Part shown: piece by piece, positions 38,662 to 49,275 of the stretch
Numbering within the stretch: the stretch's first letter is position 1
Layout: each line of letters starts with the position of its first letter
Assembly (NCBI GenBank): GCA_041390145.1
Contig: JAWKQM010000015.1
Span: forward strand, 1 to 64,000
Reading direction: 5' to 3'
DNA: 64,000 nt
Origin: Gemmatimonadales bacterium
GTDB taxonomy: Bacteria > Gemmatimonadota > Gemmatimonadetes > Gemmatimonadales > GWC2-71-9
Made by a program: the position numbers and the translations under genes
Notes under the pieces: model-generated
Told to the model about the DNA's origin: nothing
The model's input: only the letters and a program-made list of their open reading frames with translations
Database searches by the model: none

Positions 38662-40302
38662 ATGCGCGCCCTCTGTCTCATCCTGAGTCTGGCTTCCGTC
38701 GCCTCCCTCGGCGCGCAGGAACCCGCACGGCCAACACCAACTCCGATCGTGGTGCCCGAGACGGTCGCCACCTCCGGCGATTCCGCAGTGCTCTCGGTCG
38801 GCAACCGCAACGTGTTCGTGTTCCGGGCCAAGCTGGGTGTCTTCTCCGCCCGGGACCGTGCCGAGATGGCACTCGACCGGATCAAGCGGGCCCAACGTGT
38901 CGGCAACGACTCGGTGCGGGCCATCCATGATTCGGTCGGGGTCATCGTCATGCTCAATGACACCCCCGTGTTCGTGGTGACGCCCTACGACATGCCCCGC
39001 GGGTCGGACCTCACGCCGGAAGTTGCCGCCGCCAAAGTCGTAACGCAGCTGAGCGACGGGCTCGGAGCCGCCGAGGAGGCGCTGAACGTCAAGGCGCTCG
39101 CCATCGGGGCGGTCTCGGTGGCCGCCGCCACGCTCCTGCTGATCTTCCTGCTGCGGATGCTGCGCCGGGGACGGGCCTGGCTGCTGGACCTCTCCTCGCG
39201 CAAGATGCCGGACCTGAAGGTCCGGGGCGTCGAGGTCCTCTCACCGGGCGGCGTGCGTCGCGCGTTGGTGTGGATCCTCGGCGTGCTGACCTGGGCCCTC
39301 GGGCTGCTGCTCACCTATGGGTGGATCACCTTTTCACTCACCCGGTTCGCGTACACCCGGCCGTGGGGGCTCATCTTCGGCGGCTTCCTGGCCGACACGG
39401 CCGGCAGCATCGGGCTGGCGATCCTCCATTCGATTCCCAACCTGATCACCATCGGACTGATCTTCCTCGCGACCCGCGGGATCCTGGCGCTGCTGCGGCG
39501 CCTGTTCGACGCGGTCGAGGAGGGCCGGCTCAGCATCGTCGGGCTCCACCCGGAAACGGTGGGGGCCACGCGACGCATCGTGAACGCCGTCGTCTGGATG
39601 TTTGCCGTCGCTTCGGCGTATCCCCTGCTGCCCGGTTCGGACTCCGACGCTTTCCGGGGCATCTCGGTCCTGGCGGGCGTCCTGGTCACGTTCGGCTCGG
39701 CGGGACTGGTGGGGCAGGCGATGAGCGGGCTGCTCCTGATGTACGCCCGCGGCTTCAAGGTGGGCGACTTCATCCAGGCGGGAACCACCGAGGGCACGGT
39801 GGTGGAACTGGGGCTGTTGTCCACCCGGATCAAGAACGTCGCCAACGAATTCATCCTGGTACCCAACAGCACCATGGTGAACGGCTCGATCGTGGACTAC
39901 AGCGCGGCCGGCCGCGAGGGGCGGTCACTGTACGTGCGGGCCTCAGTCACCATCGGGTACGACACGCCGTGGCAACGGATCCACGAGCTCCTCATGGCGG
40001 CGGGCGCCAAGCTTGAGGGAGCGCTGAAGACGCCGGAGCCGTTCGTGCTGCAGCGGGCCCTCAACGACTTCTACGTGCACTATGAGTTGTTCGTCCCGAT
40101 CGACTCCGAGGAGGCCACCAACCTGCCGCGGTTGCGGAGCAGCCTCCACTCGCTCATCCAGGACACCTTCTGGGAGGCGGGGCAGGAGATCACCTCGCCG
40201 CACTTCTACGCGCTGCGGGACGGGAACACGGTCACGATTCCGCCGGAGTTCCGGCCCAAGGAGCCGGCGCCGTCGTTCCGGGTGGACGTCAACCCGAGCT
40301 AG
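38662..40302 (+). CDS. MscS-family mechanosensitive ion channel with N-terminal periplasmic domain
   Basis: A 546-residue inner-membrane channel that would open under membrane tension to release osmolytes. A signal peptide (ending SLGAQ, about 19) precedes a periplasmic region of about 120 residues. Several membrane segments follow (about 145-165, 200-230, 245-285, 310-325), then the pore helix region LVTFGSAGLVGQAMSGLLL and the MscS beta domain KVGDFIQAGTTEGTVVELGL. The C-terminal vestibule domain ends near 525. The extra N-terminal domain makes it larger than E. coli MscS and closer to YbdG/YnaI-like relatives. A terminator follows at 40324. Confidence 0.88.
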   Translation: MRALCLILSLASVASLGAQEPARPTPTPIVVPETVATSGDSAVLSVGNRNVFVFRAKLGVFSARDRAEMALDRIKRAQRVGNDSVRAIHDSVGVIVMLNDTPVFVVTPYDMPRGSDLTPEVAAAKVVTQLSDGLGAAEEALNVKALAIGAVSVAAATLLLIFLLRMLRRGRAWLLDLSSRKMPDLKVRGVEVLSPGGVRRALVWILGVLTWALGLLLTYGWITFSLTRFAYTRPWGLIFGGFLADTAGSIGLAILHSIPNLITIGLIFLATRGILALLRRLFDAVEEGRLSIVGLHPETVGATRRIVNAVVWMFAVASAYPLLPGSDSDAFRGISVLAGVLVTFGSAGLVGQAMSGLLLMYARGFKVGDFIQAGTTEGTVVELGLLSTRIKNVANEFILVPNSTMVNGSIVDYSAAGREGRSLYVRASVTIGYDTPWQRIHELLMAAGAKLEGALKTPEPFVLQRALNDFYVHYELFVPIDSEEATNLPRLRSSLHSLIQDTFWEAGQEITSPHFYALRDGNTVTIPPEFRPKEPAPSFRVDVNPS

Positions 40303-40323
40303 ACAGCGGCCGACCTGGTTCTG

Positions 40324-40358
40324 CGGGGCGTCTCCTTCGGGGGGCGCCCCGTTTGTTT
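40324..40358 (+). terminator. intrinsic terminator after the MscS gene
   Basis: Arms CGGGGCG (40324-40330) and CGCCCCG (40345-40351) can be extended inward by wobble pairs to about 12 bp, and TTTGTTT follows. It separates the channel gene from the GxxExxY element. Confidence 0.75.
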
Positions 40359-40417
40359 GGTCAGGTCTGAGGCGCGGCGAGTACCGATGAAGGAAGCCGA
40401 TCCGCATCATGTTCGAG

Positions 40418-40456
40418 CAGGAACGAGGGAGGGTCGGAATTGTCGGAGGGTCGGAA
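40418..40456 (+). repeat. left inverted repeat of the GxxExxY element
   Basis: Contains two direct copies of GGAGGGTCGGAA 17 nt apart (40428-40439 and 40445-40456), preceded by CAGGAACGA. The segment is inverted at 40858-40897: 29 of the inner 35 positions match, and the outer bases extend with one 1-nt gap. The second copy ends immediately before the ATG at 40457, so it also occupies the ribosome-binding region. Confidence 0.7.
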
Positions 40457-40933
40457 ATGGTGACGTGGGTTTCCGCGGACCTCGAGAAGTTCACCGGTCG
40501 GCTGATCGGGACTGCCATAGCCGTCCATCGCGGCCTGGGCCCAGGATTCGTGGAGTCTGTCTACCATCGAGCAATGGAAGTCGAGTTGCGGCGTCGTGGC
40601 ATCGCCCACGTGAGCGAGCTCGAGGTCGATGTGTGGTACGACGGGGTGGTTGTCGGTCGACATCGACTCGACATGATCGCCGAGGGTGGTGTGGTGCTCG
40701 AGTTCAAGGCGGTGCAGTCGTTGGATCCCGTTCACTTTGGGCAATTGCGGGCGTACCTGAAGGCCACTGACCGTCCTGTGGGGCTCTTGTTCAACTTCGG
40801 CGAGCCGCGACTGGTCGCCAAGCGCGTCCTTCTCCAGGGTCCGTCCTCCGCGGTTCGTTCCGACCCTCCTCCACCTCCGACCCTCCCTCGTTTCCTGGAC
40901 GGCCTCGCGACTTCTGACCCGTCATCCGCGTGA
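40457..40933 (+). CDS. GxxExxY protein (PD-(D/E)XK superfamily)
   Basis: A protein of about 158 residues with the family-naming motif GFVESVY (within LGPGFVESVYHRAMEVEL). It also has a PD-(D/E)XK-like core: LDMIAEGGVVLEFKAV, with Asp and Glu-x-Lys. These match PF13366/TIGR04256. Members occur in many copies in some genomes and their function is unresolved. ATG 40457 gives the usual family N terminus; an in-frame ATG at 40409 would add 16 residues. The coding region is bracketed by an inverted repeat whose right arm encodes a Pro-rich tail after the conserved domain. Confidence 0.85.
   Translation: MVTWVSADLEKFTGRLIGTAIAVHRGLGPGFVESVYHRAMEVELRRRGIAHVSELEVDVWYDGVVVGRHRLDMIAEGGVVLEFKAVQSLDPVHFGQLRAYLKATDRPVGLLFNFGEPRLVAKRVLLQGPSSAVRSDPPPPPTLPRFLDGLATSDPSSA
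40858..40897 (+). repeat. right inverted repeat of the GxxExxY element
   Basis: Inverted partner of 40418-40456. It carries two copies of the complementary unit, TTCCGACCCTCC (40858-40869) and CTCCGACCCTCC (40875-40886), again 17 nt apart, then CTCGTT. The arm lies inside the 3' end of the coding region, downstream of the conserved domain. Confidence 0.7.
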
Positions 40934-40964
40934 CCGGGATGACAGTGCCATCGATGCAAGGCCG

Positions 40965-40975
40965 TATCGTAGCCC
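40965..40975 (+). promoter_or_regulatory. leaderless-type -10 element of yraN
   Basis: TATCGT (40965-40970) stands 5 nt before the yraN ATG at 40976, the same TANNNT-N5/6-ATG geometry as uvrB, alaS and the glycosyltransferase at 56180. There is no Shine-Dalgarno at normal spacing. Confidence 0.35.
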
Positions 40976-41383
40976 ATGACCACCCGCCGATTCATCCCGA
41001 CCAGGGAGTGGGAAGACGCCCGCCAGCTCCGGGGCCTGGCCGGTGAGCACGCCGCCCTCGCCTTCCTCACCGCCTGCGGGTGGTCGGTGGAGGCGCATCG
41101 CTTCAAGCTCGGCCGCCACGACCTGGACCTGGTCATCCGCCGGGGGTCGATCGTCGCCTTCGTCGAGGTGAAGACCCGCCGCTCCACCACCTTCGGGCTG
41201 GCCGCCGAGGCGGTGGGGTGGCGCAAGCAGCGGACGCTGAGCCGGGTGGCCGAGCTCTGGTGTCTCCGTCATGGGCGCCCCGGAGACACCTATCGCTTTG
41301 ACCTTGTGTCAGTTACGGACTTGGGCAATGGCAGGATGGAGGTCGAGCATCTGGAGGACGCATGGAGGCTGCAGCGCCGGTAG
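40976..41383 (+). CDS. YraN family protein (UPF0102, endonuclease-like fold)
   Basis: A 135-residue UPF0102 protein with a predicted Holliday-junction-resolvase/PD-(D/E)XK fold. The core is visible as RHDLDLVIRRG, then IVAFVEVKTRRSTTFG (Asp, Glu-x-Lys), followed by a conserved lysine region and YRFDLVSV. Function is not established in any organism, although a nucleic-acid role is likely. It lies between another PD-(D/E)XK protein and recA. Divergence from family length is minor (about 15 extra N-terminal residues). Confidence 0.85.
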   Translation: MTTRRFIPTREWEDARQLRGLAGEHAALAFLTACGWSVEAHRFKLGRHDLDLVIRRGSIVAFVEVKTRRSTTFGLAAEAVGWRKQRTLSRVAELWCLRHGRPGDTYRFDLVSVTDLGNGRMEVEHLEDAWRLQRR

Positions 41384-41429
41384 GGCAGATGTCTTTCAAA
41401 GTGACTCAAAATAAGCCATATTTTGCCTA

Positions 41430-41458
41430 TTGCTTCGGCGCCTGTTCGGTTGTATTGT
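41430..41458 (+). promoter_or_regulatory. recA promoter
   Basis: In an AT-rich 130-bp gap, TTGCTT (41430-41435) and TATTGT (41453-41458) are 17 bp apart. The leader would be about 50 nt. I looked for E. coli-type (CTGT-N8-ACAG) and Gram-positive-type (GAAC-N4-GTTC) LexA boxes around it and saw none. Confidence 0.5.
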
Positions 41459-41514
41459 TGTCCGTGAATTAGTGAATCAAAATCATCCATTTCCACATCT
41501 GGAGCGCGAGTCAC

Positions 41515-42594
41515 ATGGCCAACGAAGACAAGAAGCAGGAAAAGCTCGAGGGTGAACGCCGCAAGGCCCTGAACCTCGCCATCTCCCAGATCGAGAAGCA
41601 GTTGGGCAAGGGGTCCATCATGCGCATGGGAAGCGAGTCGCCCAGGGTCCAGATCGCCGCCATCCCGACCGGCGCCATCAACCTCGACGCCGCCACCGGC
41701 GTGGGTGGCATTCCCCGCGGCCGCATCACCGAGATCTACGGTCCAGAGTCCTCCGGCAAGACCACCCTCTGTCTGCACGTGGCCGCCAACGTCCAGAAGG
41801 GCGGGGGGGTGGCCGCCTACGTCGACGCCGAGCATGCGCTGGACGTCGAGTACGCCCGGAAGCTCGGCGTGGACATCGACAACCTGCTCGTGTCCCAGCC
41901 GGACACCGGCGAGCAGGCGCTCGAAATCGTGGAAATCCTGGTGCGGTCGGGGGCGGTGGACCTGATCATCATCGACTCGGTGGCGGCGCTGGTGCCCAAG
42001 GCTGAAATCGAGGGCGAAATGGGCGACAGCCACGTCGGCCTCCAGGCCCGGCTCATGAGCCAGGCGCTCCGCAAGCTGGCCGGGGCCATCAACCGCTCGA
42101 GCTGCTCGGTGGTCTTCATCAACCAGCTGCGCGAGAAGATCGGCGTCATGTTCGGCAACCCCGAGACGACCACCGGCGGCAAGGCGCTGAAGTTCTATGC
42201 CTCGCTCCGGCTCGACATCCGGCGCATCGGTCCGGTCAAGGAGCGGGAGGCCGTCATCGGCAACCATGTCCGGGTCAAGGTCGTCAAGAACAAGGTCGCA
42301 CCGCCCTTCAAGCAGGCCGAGTTCGACATCATGTTCGACGAGGGGATCAGCCACACCTCCCTCCTGGTCGACATTGCCTCCGAGGCCAATATCATCCAGA
42401 AGTCAGGGGCCTGGTATTCCTACGGCGACCAGCGGATCGGTCAGGGCCGGGAGAACGCGAAGCTCTTCCTCCGCGACAACGAGGCGCTGATGCTCGAGGT
42501 CGAGGCCAAGGTCAAGGATCTGCTCGGCATGGGCCCGAGTGGGGCCGTGGTCGCGGCCGGCGCAGAGGCGGGGGAGGATCTGGAGGATGAATAG
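41515..42594 (+). CDS. recA: recombinase RecA
   Basis: RecA forms filaments on single-stranded DNA, drives strand exchange and stimulates SOS autocleavage. The 359-residue protein is canonical: Walker [11 protein letters not shown] near 76-85, the MAW motif region, Walker [11 protein letters not shown] near 150, and the L2 loop with [20 protein letters not shown] near 203-222. An acidic C-terminal tail is present. recX starts 8 bp inside the gene, so RecA and its modulator are co-expressed. Confidence 0.98.
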   Translation: MANEDKKQEKLEGERRKALNLAISQIEKQLGKGSIMRMGSESPRVQIAAIPTGAINLDAATGVGGIPRGRITEIYGPESSGKTTLCLHVAANVQKGGGVAAYVDAEHALDVEYARKLGVDIDNLLVSQPDTGEQALEIVEILVRSGAVDLIIIDSVAALVPKAEIEGEMGDSHVGLQARLMSQALRKLAGAINRSSCSVVFINQLREKIGVMFGNPETTTGGKALKFYASLRLDIRRIGPVKEREAVIGNHVRVKVVKNKVAPPFKQAEFDIMFDEGISHTSLLVDIASEANIIQKSGAWYSYGDQRIGQGRENAKLFLRDNEALMLEVEAKVKDLLGMGPSGAVVAAGAEAGEDLEDE

Positions 42595-43237
42595 CGCACT
42601 TCCGCGGGTCGTCACGGCGGTCGAGCCGGACCCGCGGAAGCCCGGTGTGGTGCGGGTGCATGTGGACGGCCAGCCCTACTGCGCCGTCCCGGCCTCCGCC
42701 CTTGGGCGGGCGGAGGTCCGCCCCGGCACGGCGCTCACCCCCGAGCGCCTGGACCTGCTGGGGGAGCTCGCCGATGAGGAGGGGGCGTTCCGGACCCTCC
42801 TCCGCGCGCTGGAACGCCGCTCCTACGCCCGGCGTGATCTGGGGCGACGGCTGGCACGCAAGGGACATCGGCCGGCTGCGGTCGAGGCCGCGCTGGAGCG
42901 GGCCGCGGGGCTCGGCCTCCTGGACGACGCCGGGTACGCGCGCAACTACGTGGAGACCCGGGCCGCCCGGGGGAGGGGCCCGGCGCGCCTGGTCCGCGAC
43001 CTCATGGCCATGGGAGTCGAACGCGGGCATATCGATGACGCCATCGCCGATCACTGGCCGCCGGACGTCGATCGCTCCGCCATGCCCAGGTCGCTGGCGG
43101 CCAAGCGTGCCCGCCAGCTGGGGGAACTGCCCCGGGAGGCCAAGCGGCGCCGGCTGACGGCCTACCTGGCTCGGCGGGGATTCAGCGGGCCGGACGCCCG
43201 AAAGGCCATTCAGGAGGCGCTCGCCATCTCCTCCTGA
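42587..43237 (+). CDS. recX: RecA regulatory protein RecX
   Basis: RecX binds inside the RecA filament and limits its activity. The product of about 216 residues shows tandem three-helix RecX repeats: [20 protein letters not shown] near 75, [17 protein letters not shown] near 105 and [19 protein letters not shown] near 130. A long N-terminal arm (about 60 residues) is present, as in many Gram-positive RecX proteins. ATG 42587 overlaps recA by 8 bp and follows GGGGAGG. The stop overlaps an upstream in-frame ATG of alaS by one base. Confidence 0.9.
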   Translation: MNSALPRVVTAVEPDPRKPGVVRVHVDGQPYCAVPASALGRAEVRPGTALTPERLDLLGELADEEGAFRTLLRALERRSYARRDLGRRLARKGHRPAAVEAALERAAGLGLLDDAGYARNYVETRAARGRGPARLVRDLMAMGVERGHIDDAIADHWPPDVDRSAMPRSLAAKRARQLGELPREAKRRRLTAYLARRGFSGPDARKAIQEALAISS

Positions 43238-43257
43238 TGGCAGCCCCAATCCCGGCT

Positions 43258-43269
43258 TATATTTGGCGG
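43258..43269 (+). promoter_or_regulatory. leaderless-type -10 element of alaS
   Basis: TATATT (43258-43263) is 6 nt from the ATG at 43270. The intervening TGGCGG resembles the TGGGAG at uvrB. A transcript from here would begin at the start codon of the conserved AlaRS N terminus. Confidence 0.4.
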
Positions 43270-45911
<2,642 letters not shown>

Positions 45912-45915
<4 letters not shown>

Positions 45916-46211
45916 CCGACACCGCCGCCTGGTTTGCCGAGCGCGCGGCCGGGGCGCCACCGGCGCTTCGGGTCAGCGCCGCCGGTTACCTGGCGCGCGC
46001 CACGGCCCCCGGAACTGTCGCCTCACGCCTGACCGACGCGGCGACGCTGGCGCTCCGTGACGTATTCGACCGGAAGGCGACCCGCGACGCGGCGCTCGCC
46101 CTCCTCACCGCCGACAGCCTCGTGACCCTTGCGCTGCTCGCGCAGGCGGAGCTGGATCCGGCGGCGCTGGATCACTTCGCTTCCGGCGTCGTGGACGCCG
46201 CGGCCGCGTGA
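45912..46211 (+). CDS. small Ala/Leu-rich protein of unknown function
   Basis: A 99-residue, alanine-rich, mostly helical protein with no signal peptide, membrane segment or recognised motif. It is clearly translated in context: its ATG overlaps the alaS stop by 4 bp (ATGA), its stop overlaps the GTG of the phosphatase gene by 4 bp, and codon use matches the neighbours. I do not recognise a family. Position suggests an accessory of either AlaRS or the polysaccharide genes, without further evidence. Confidence 0.7.
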
Positions 46212-46972
46212 TCGACCTCCACAACCACCTCCTCCCCGGTGTGGACGACGGCTCGCGCAGCGTCGCGCAGTCGCTGCGTGTGTTGGCCACCTTCGCCGCA
46301 CAGGGCGTGGCCGCGGTCTGCCTCACCCCCCATCTCCTGGCCGGCGACGCGGGCAACGGCCGCCCCGCCGATCACGACCTCGCGTTCGCCGCCCTGCTGG
46401 CCGCTGCGCCCACGACGCCGCGGCTCCATCGGGGCGCGGAGATCATGCTGGACCGCCCGCTCCCCGACAGCGTCGCCCGTCAGCGAAGCGTCACGCTCAA
46501 CGGGACGCAATACGTGCTGGTCGAATTCAACCGCATGGTGACTTTCCAGGCCGCCGCGGCCGCACTCGCGCACGTGGTGGAGATCGGCCTCGTGCCGGTG
46601 CTCGCCCATCCCGAGCGCTATGCCTGCTGCACGCCCGAAGTCGTCCGGCGCTGGCGGTCTCTCGGGGCGGTGATGCAGGTGGACGGCACCACGCTGGCCA
46701 CCAGCCGGGGGCGGGGGGAGCGCGCCCGCGCGCTCGTGGCGGAGGGGTTGGCCGATATCCTCGCGGGGGACAACCACGGCGACGACCGGTCGCTGGCGAC
46801 CGCGCGTGAATTCCTGCGGGAGCACGGCGGCACCGTGCAGGCCGACCTCCTCCTCGACCTGAACCCGGCGGCCATCCTGGCGGGGAAGAGTCTCGAGGAG
46901 GTGCCGCCGTTGCCGCTGCGCACCGGTGTCATTTCGCGCCTGCGAAACCTGCTCTCGGAGAGCGACCAATGA
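46208..46972 (+). CDS. CpsB/YwqE-type PHP-domain tyrosine phosphatase
   Basis: A manganese-dependent PHP-fold phosphatase of 254 residues. CpsB/YwqE enzymes dephosphorylate bacterial tyrosine kinases that control capsule or exopolysaccharide export. Metal-binding motifs are MIDLHNHLLPGVDDG at the start, CLTPHL near 38, HPERY near 137 and DNHGDDRS near 194. A C-terminal extension of about 40 residues is present. This type is best known from Gram-positive bacteria; Gram-negatives normally use Wzb-like enzymes. The neighbouring gmhA supports a surface-polysaccharide role. GTG 46208. Confidence 0.85.
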   Translation: MIDLHNHLLPGVDDGSRSVAQSLRVLATFAAQGVAAVCLTPHLLAGDAGNGRPADHDLAFAALLAAAPTTPRLHRGAEIMLDRPLPDSVARQRSVTLNGTQYVLVEFNRMVTFQAAAAALAHVVEIGLVPVLAHPERYACCTPEVVRRWRSLGAVMQVDGTTLATSRGRGERARALVAEGLADILAGDNHGDDRSLATAREFLREHGGTVQADLLLDLNPAAILAGKSLEEVPPLPLRTGVISRLRNLLSESDQ

Positions 46973-47541
46973 GCGACGCACATATCGCCGCGGGGCTGCG
47001 CACGCTGGCCAGGCTCGCAGAGGCCACCACCGCGCTCGCCGGCGAAGCCCAGCGCATCGCCGAGACGTATGTCCGCACGCTGCGCGGCGGGGGCACCATC
47101 TACTTCGCCGGCAACGGCGGGAGTGCGGCCGACGCCCAGCACCTGGCCACCGAATTCGTGGTGCGCTACGCGAAGTCGCGCCGCCCGCTGGCGGCCGTCG
47201 CGCTCACCACCGACACCTCGCTGCTCCTCGCGGCCGGCAACGACCTCGGGTTCGAGCAGGTATTCGCCCGCCAGGTCGAGGCCCTCTGCCGCAAGGGCGA
47301 CCTGCTCGTCCTGCACAGCACCAGCGGGGCGAGTCCCAACCTGCTGCGCGCCGCGGAGGCGGCCCGGGCCAAGGGGGTGCCGGTCGTGGCGTTTCTCGGC
47401 AAGGGGGGCGGCGCGCTGGCCGGCATGGTGGACCAGGCGTTCATCGTGGCGGCGGACGAAACCAGTCACATTCAGGAAATCCACCTCGCGGTCGAGCACC
47501 TGATTGTCGAAGTGGTGGAACAGGAGTTGGATCTTGACTGA
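46969..47541 (+). CDS. gmhA: SIS-domain phosphosugar isomerase (GmhA-like)
   Basis: GmhA isomerises sedoheptulose 7-phosphate to heptose 7-phosphate, the first step of ADP- or GDP-heptose synthesis. The 190-residue protein has the SIS signature GNGGSAADAQHLATEFVVRY near 43-62, LLVLHSTSGASPNLL near 112, and the catalytic-region HIQEIHLAVEHLIVEVVE near 167. A DiaA-like protein is the main alternative, since both share this fold. The other heptose genes are not visible here. ATG 46969 overlaps the phosphatase gene by 4 bp. Confidence 0.82.
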   Translation: MSDAHIAAGLRTLARLAEATTALAGEAQRIAETYVRTLRGGGTIYFAGNGGSAADAQHLATEFVVRYAKSRRPLAAVALTTDTSLLLAAGNDLGFEQVFARQVEALCRKGDLLVLHSTSGASPNLLRAAEAARAKGVPVVAFLGKGGGALAGMVDQAFIVAADETSHIQEIHLAVEHLIVEVVEQELDLD

Positions 47542-48298
47542 GGCGCTGCAGTTCCCGCCAGGGACCGTCGCACTGGTCACCGGGGGCTCGCGCGGCATCG
47601 GGCGCGCGACCGCGTTGCTGCTGGCCCGCCTCGGGGCGGATGTCGGCGTCACCTGGCACACCCGGAAGGCGGACGCCGACGCGGTCACGCGGGAGATTCG
47701 GGCGATGGGCCGCAAGGCGTTCAGCGCTGGCGGCGACCTCGCCGATCCCGACGTCGTCGAGCGGGTCTTCCGCGAATTCAAGGCGTGCTTCGGCCGGCTC
47801 GACTATTTCGTGGCCAACGCCGGCGTCTGGCCGGTGGCGGATGTGGCCCTCCGCGACATGGACGACGCGCGGTGGCGGTCGGTGCTCGGCGCGAATCTCG
47901 ACGCCGTGTTCCTTACCACCCGCGCCGCGCTCCGCCTCATGGGGCCGGGGGGCCGCGTCGTCCTGGTGGGCAGCACGGCGGGTCAGCGGGGCGAGGGGTT
48001 CCATGCGGACTACGCCGCGAGCAAGGGGGCGCTGATTTCCCTGACCAAGTCGCTTGCCATCGAATGTGCGCCGGGCATTACCGTGAATTGTGTCGCGCCG
48101 GGTTGGGTCGACACCGAGATGGCCGCGGAGCCGTACGCCGAAGGTGGCCGGGCGCGCATCGAGCGGGGGATTCCGATCGGTCGGGTCGCCAGCGCCGACG
48201 ACATCGCCGGTCCCATCGCCTTCCTCCTCAGCGATCTTGCGCGGCACATCACCGGCGAGGTGCTGAACGTGAACGGCGGGAGCGTGTTGTGCGGGTGA
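47534..48298 (+). CDS. short-chain dehydrogenase/reductase (FabG-like)
   Basis: A classical SDR of about 254 residues: cofactor loop TGGSRGIGRA, NAGV near 92, catalytic Ser in LVGSTAGQRG and Tyr-x3-Lys in HADYAASKGAL, with the typical C terminus GEVLNVNGGSVL. It could be a 3-oxoacyl-ACP reductase or a sugar/alcohol dehydrogenase; the substrate is not deducible. The likely start is TTG 47534, 8 bp inside gmhA with AGGAG upstream; TTG 47504 is a second option. Confidence 0.85.
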   Translation: MTEALQFPPGTVALVTGGSRGIGRATALLLARLGADVGVTWHTRKADADAVTREIRAMGRKAFSAGGDLADPDVVERVFREFKACFGRLDYFVANAGVWPVADVALRDMDDARWRSVLGANLDAVFLTTRAALRLMGPGGRVVLVGSTAGQRGEGFHADYAASKGALISLTKSLAIECAPGITVNCVAPGWVDTEMAAEPYAEGGRARIERGIPIGRVASADDIAGPIAFLLSDLARHITGEVLNVNGGSVLCG

Positions 48299-48311
48299 GG
48301 CTGGCGGCCGC

Positions 48312-49274
48312 GTGATTCACCTGATCTTTACCGGTGGGACGATCTCGATGCGGCAGTCCGCCGAGGCCGGCGGAGCGGTGCCGGCGCTCGACGGCGCGGC
48401 GCTCGTGAGCCTGGCACCCGAGCTGGCCGCCGCCGGGCCTCTCGCGGTGGACGACTGGGGGCGCTTCCCTGCATCGCACATGGGGCTCGACCGGCTCTGG
48501 GCACTGCGGAACCGCGTCGCCGAGGTCGCGGCCTCGGGCACGGCGCGAGGCATCGTGGTGACCCACGGCACCGACACCCTGGAGGAAACCGCCTACCTGC
48601 TGGCCCGCACCATTGACCCGGAGATTCCGGTGGTGCTCACGGGGGCGATGCGGACCTCGGACGAGGCGGAGTGGGATGGGCGGCCCAACCTGGTGGACAG
48701 CGTGCGGGTCGCGGGCGCGGCGGAGAGTCGCGGACGCGGCGCAATGGTCGTATTTCATGGCGCTGTCCTGAGCGGGCTGGAGGCAGTGAAGACCGACGCT
48801 GGTGAGGTCGACACCTTCCGCGCGCCGCGCGCCGCCCCGCTCGGCATGGTCGAGGGTGCCGCGGTCCGCTTTGCGGCCGGCGGGCGCGCCGCGGCTCCGA
48901 TGCCGGCGTTCCCCGAGGCCCTTGGCGCGCGCATCGCGATGGTCTCCGCGGTCGTCGGGGATCGGGGAATGCTCGTGGATGCTGCGCGGGATTCGCACGA
49001 CGGCCTGGTGCTGGTCGCCTTCGGTCGCGGGAACATGCCACCGGCGCTCGCGGCTGCCGCGCAGCGCTGGCTCGACGCGGGAAAGCCGGTGGTGCTTGCC
49101 ACCCGTTGCTTCACCGGTGAGGTCCTCCCCATCTACGCCTTCGAAGGGGGCGGCGCGCGCCTGCTCCAGGCCGGCGCCATCGCCGCCGGTCTCCGTGCGC
49201 CCTCCCAGGCGTGGATGGAACTCGTCGTGACGCACTCGGCGGGGCTCCCGTTCGGTGCGGGGATGGAGCGCTGA
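48312..49274 (+). CDS. L-asparaginase family protein
   Basis: A 320-residue asparaginase/glutaminase (PF00710) that would hydrolyse Asn to Asp and ammonia. Both catalytic threonine motifs are present: LIFTGGTISM at the N terminus and VVTHGTDTLEETAY near 80-93. The C-terminal small domain follows with FGRGNMPPAL near 238. No signal peptide is seen, so it is probably a cytoplasmic type I-like enzyme. It starts at GTG 48312, 14 bp after the SDR gene, and is followed closely by cca. Confidence 0.88.
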   Translation: MIHLIFTGGTISMRQSAEAGGAVPALDGAALVSLAPELAAAGPLAVDDWGRFPASHMGLDRLWALRNRVAEVAASGTARGIVVTHGTDTLEETAYLLARTIDPEIPVVLTGAMRTSDEAEWDGRPNLVDSVRVAGAAESRGRGAMVVFHGAVLSGLEAVKTDAGEVDTFRAPRAAPLGMVEGAAVRFAAGGRAAAPMPAFPEALGARIAMVSAVVGDRGMLVDAARDSHDGLVLVAFGRGNMPPALAAAAQRWLDAGKPVVLATRCFTGEVLPIYAFEGGGARLLQAGAIAAGLRAPSQAWMELVVTHSAGLPFGAGMER

Positions 49275-49275
49275 C

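Noticed and set aside
40324..40408. Part of the GxxExxY element extending upstream to the MscS terminator
   Set aside because: The inverted repeat ends at 40418; the hairpin at 40324 has unrelated sequence and a T-run, so it is a terminator.
41384..41514. SOS (LexA) box upstream of recA
   Set aside because: Neither CTGT-N8-ACAG nor GAAC-N4-GTTC can be seen; a lineage-specific LexA site cannot be excluded.
43237..43269. alaS start at ATG 43237, which would overlap the recX stop (TGATG)
   Set aside because: The added residues ([11 protein letters not shown]) are not family-like and conservation starts at 43270; kept only as an alternative.
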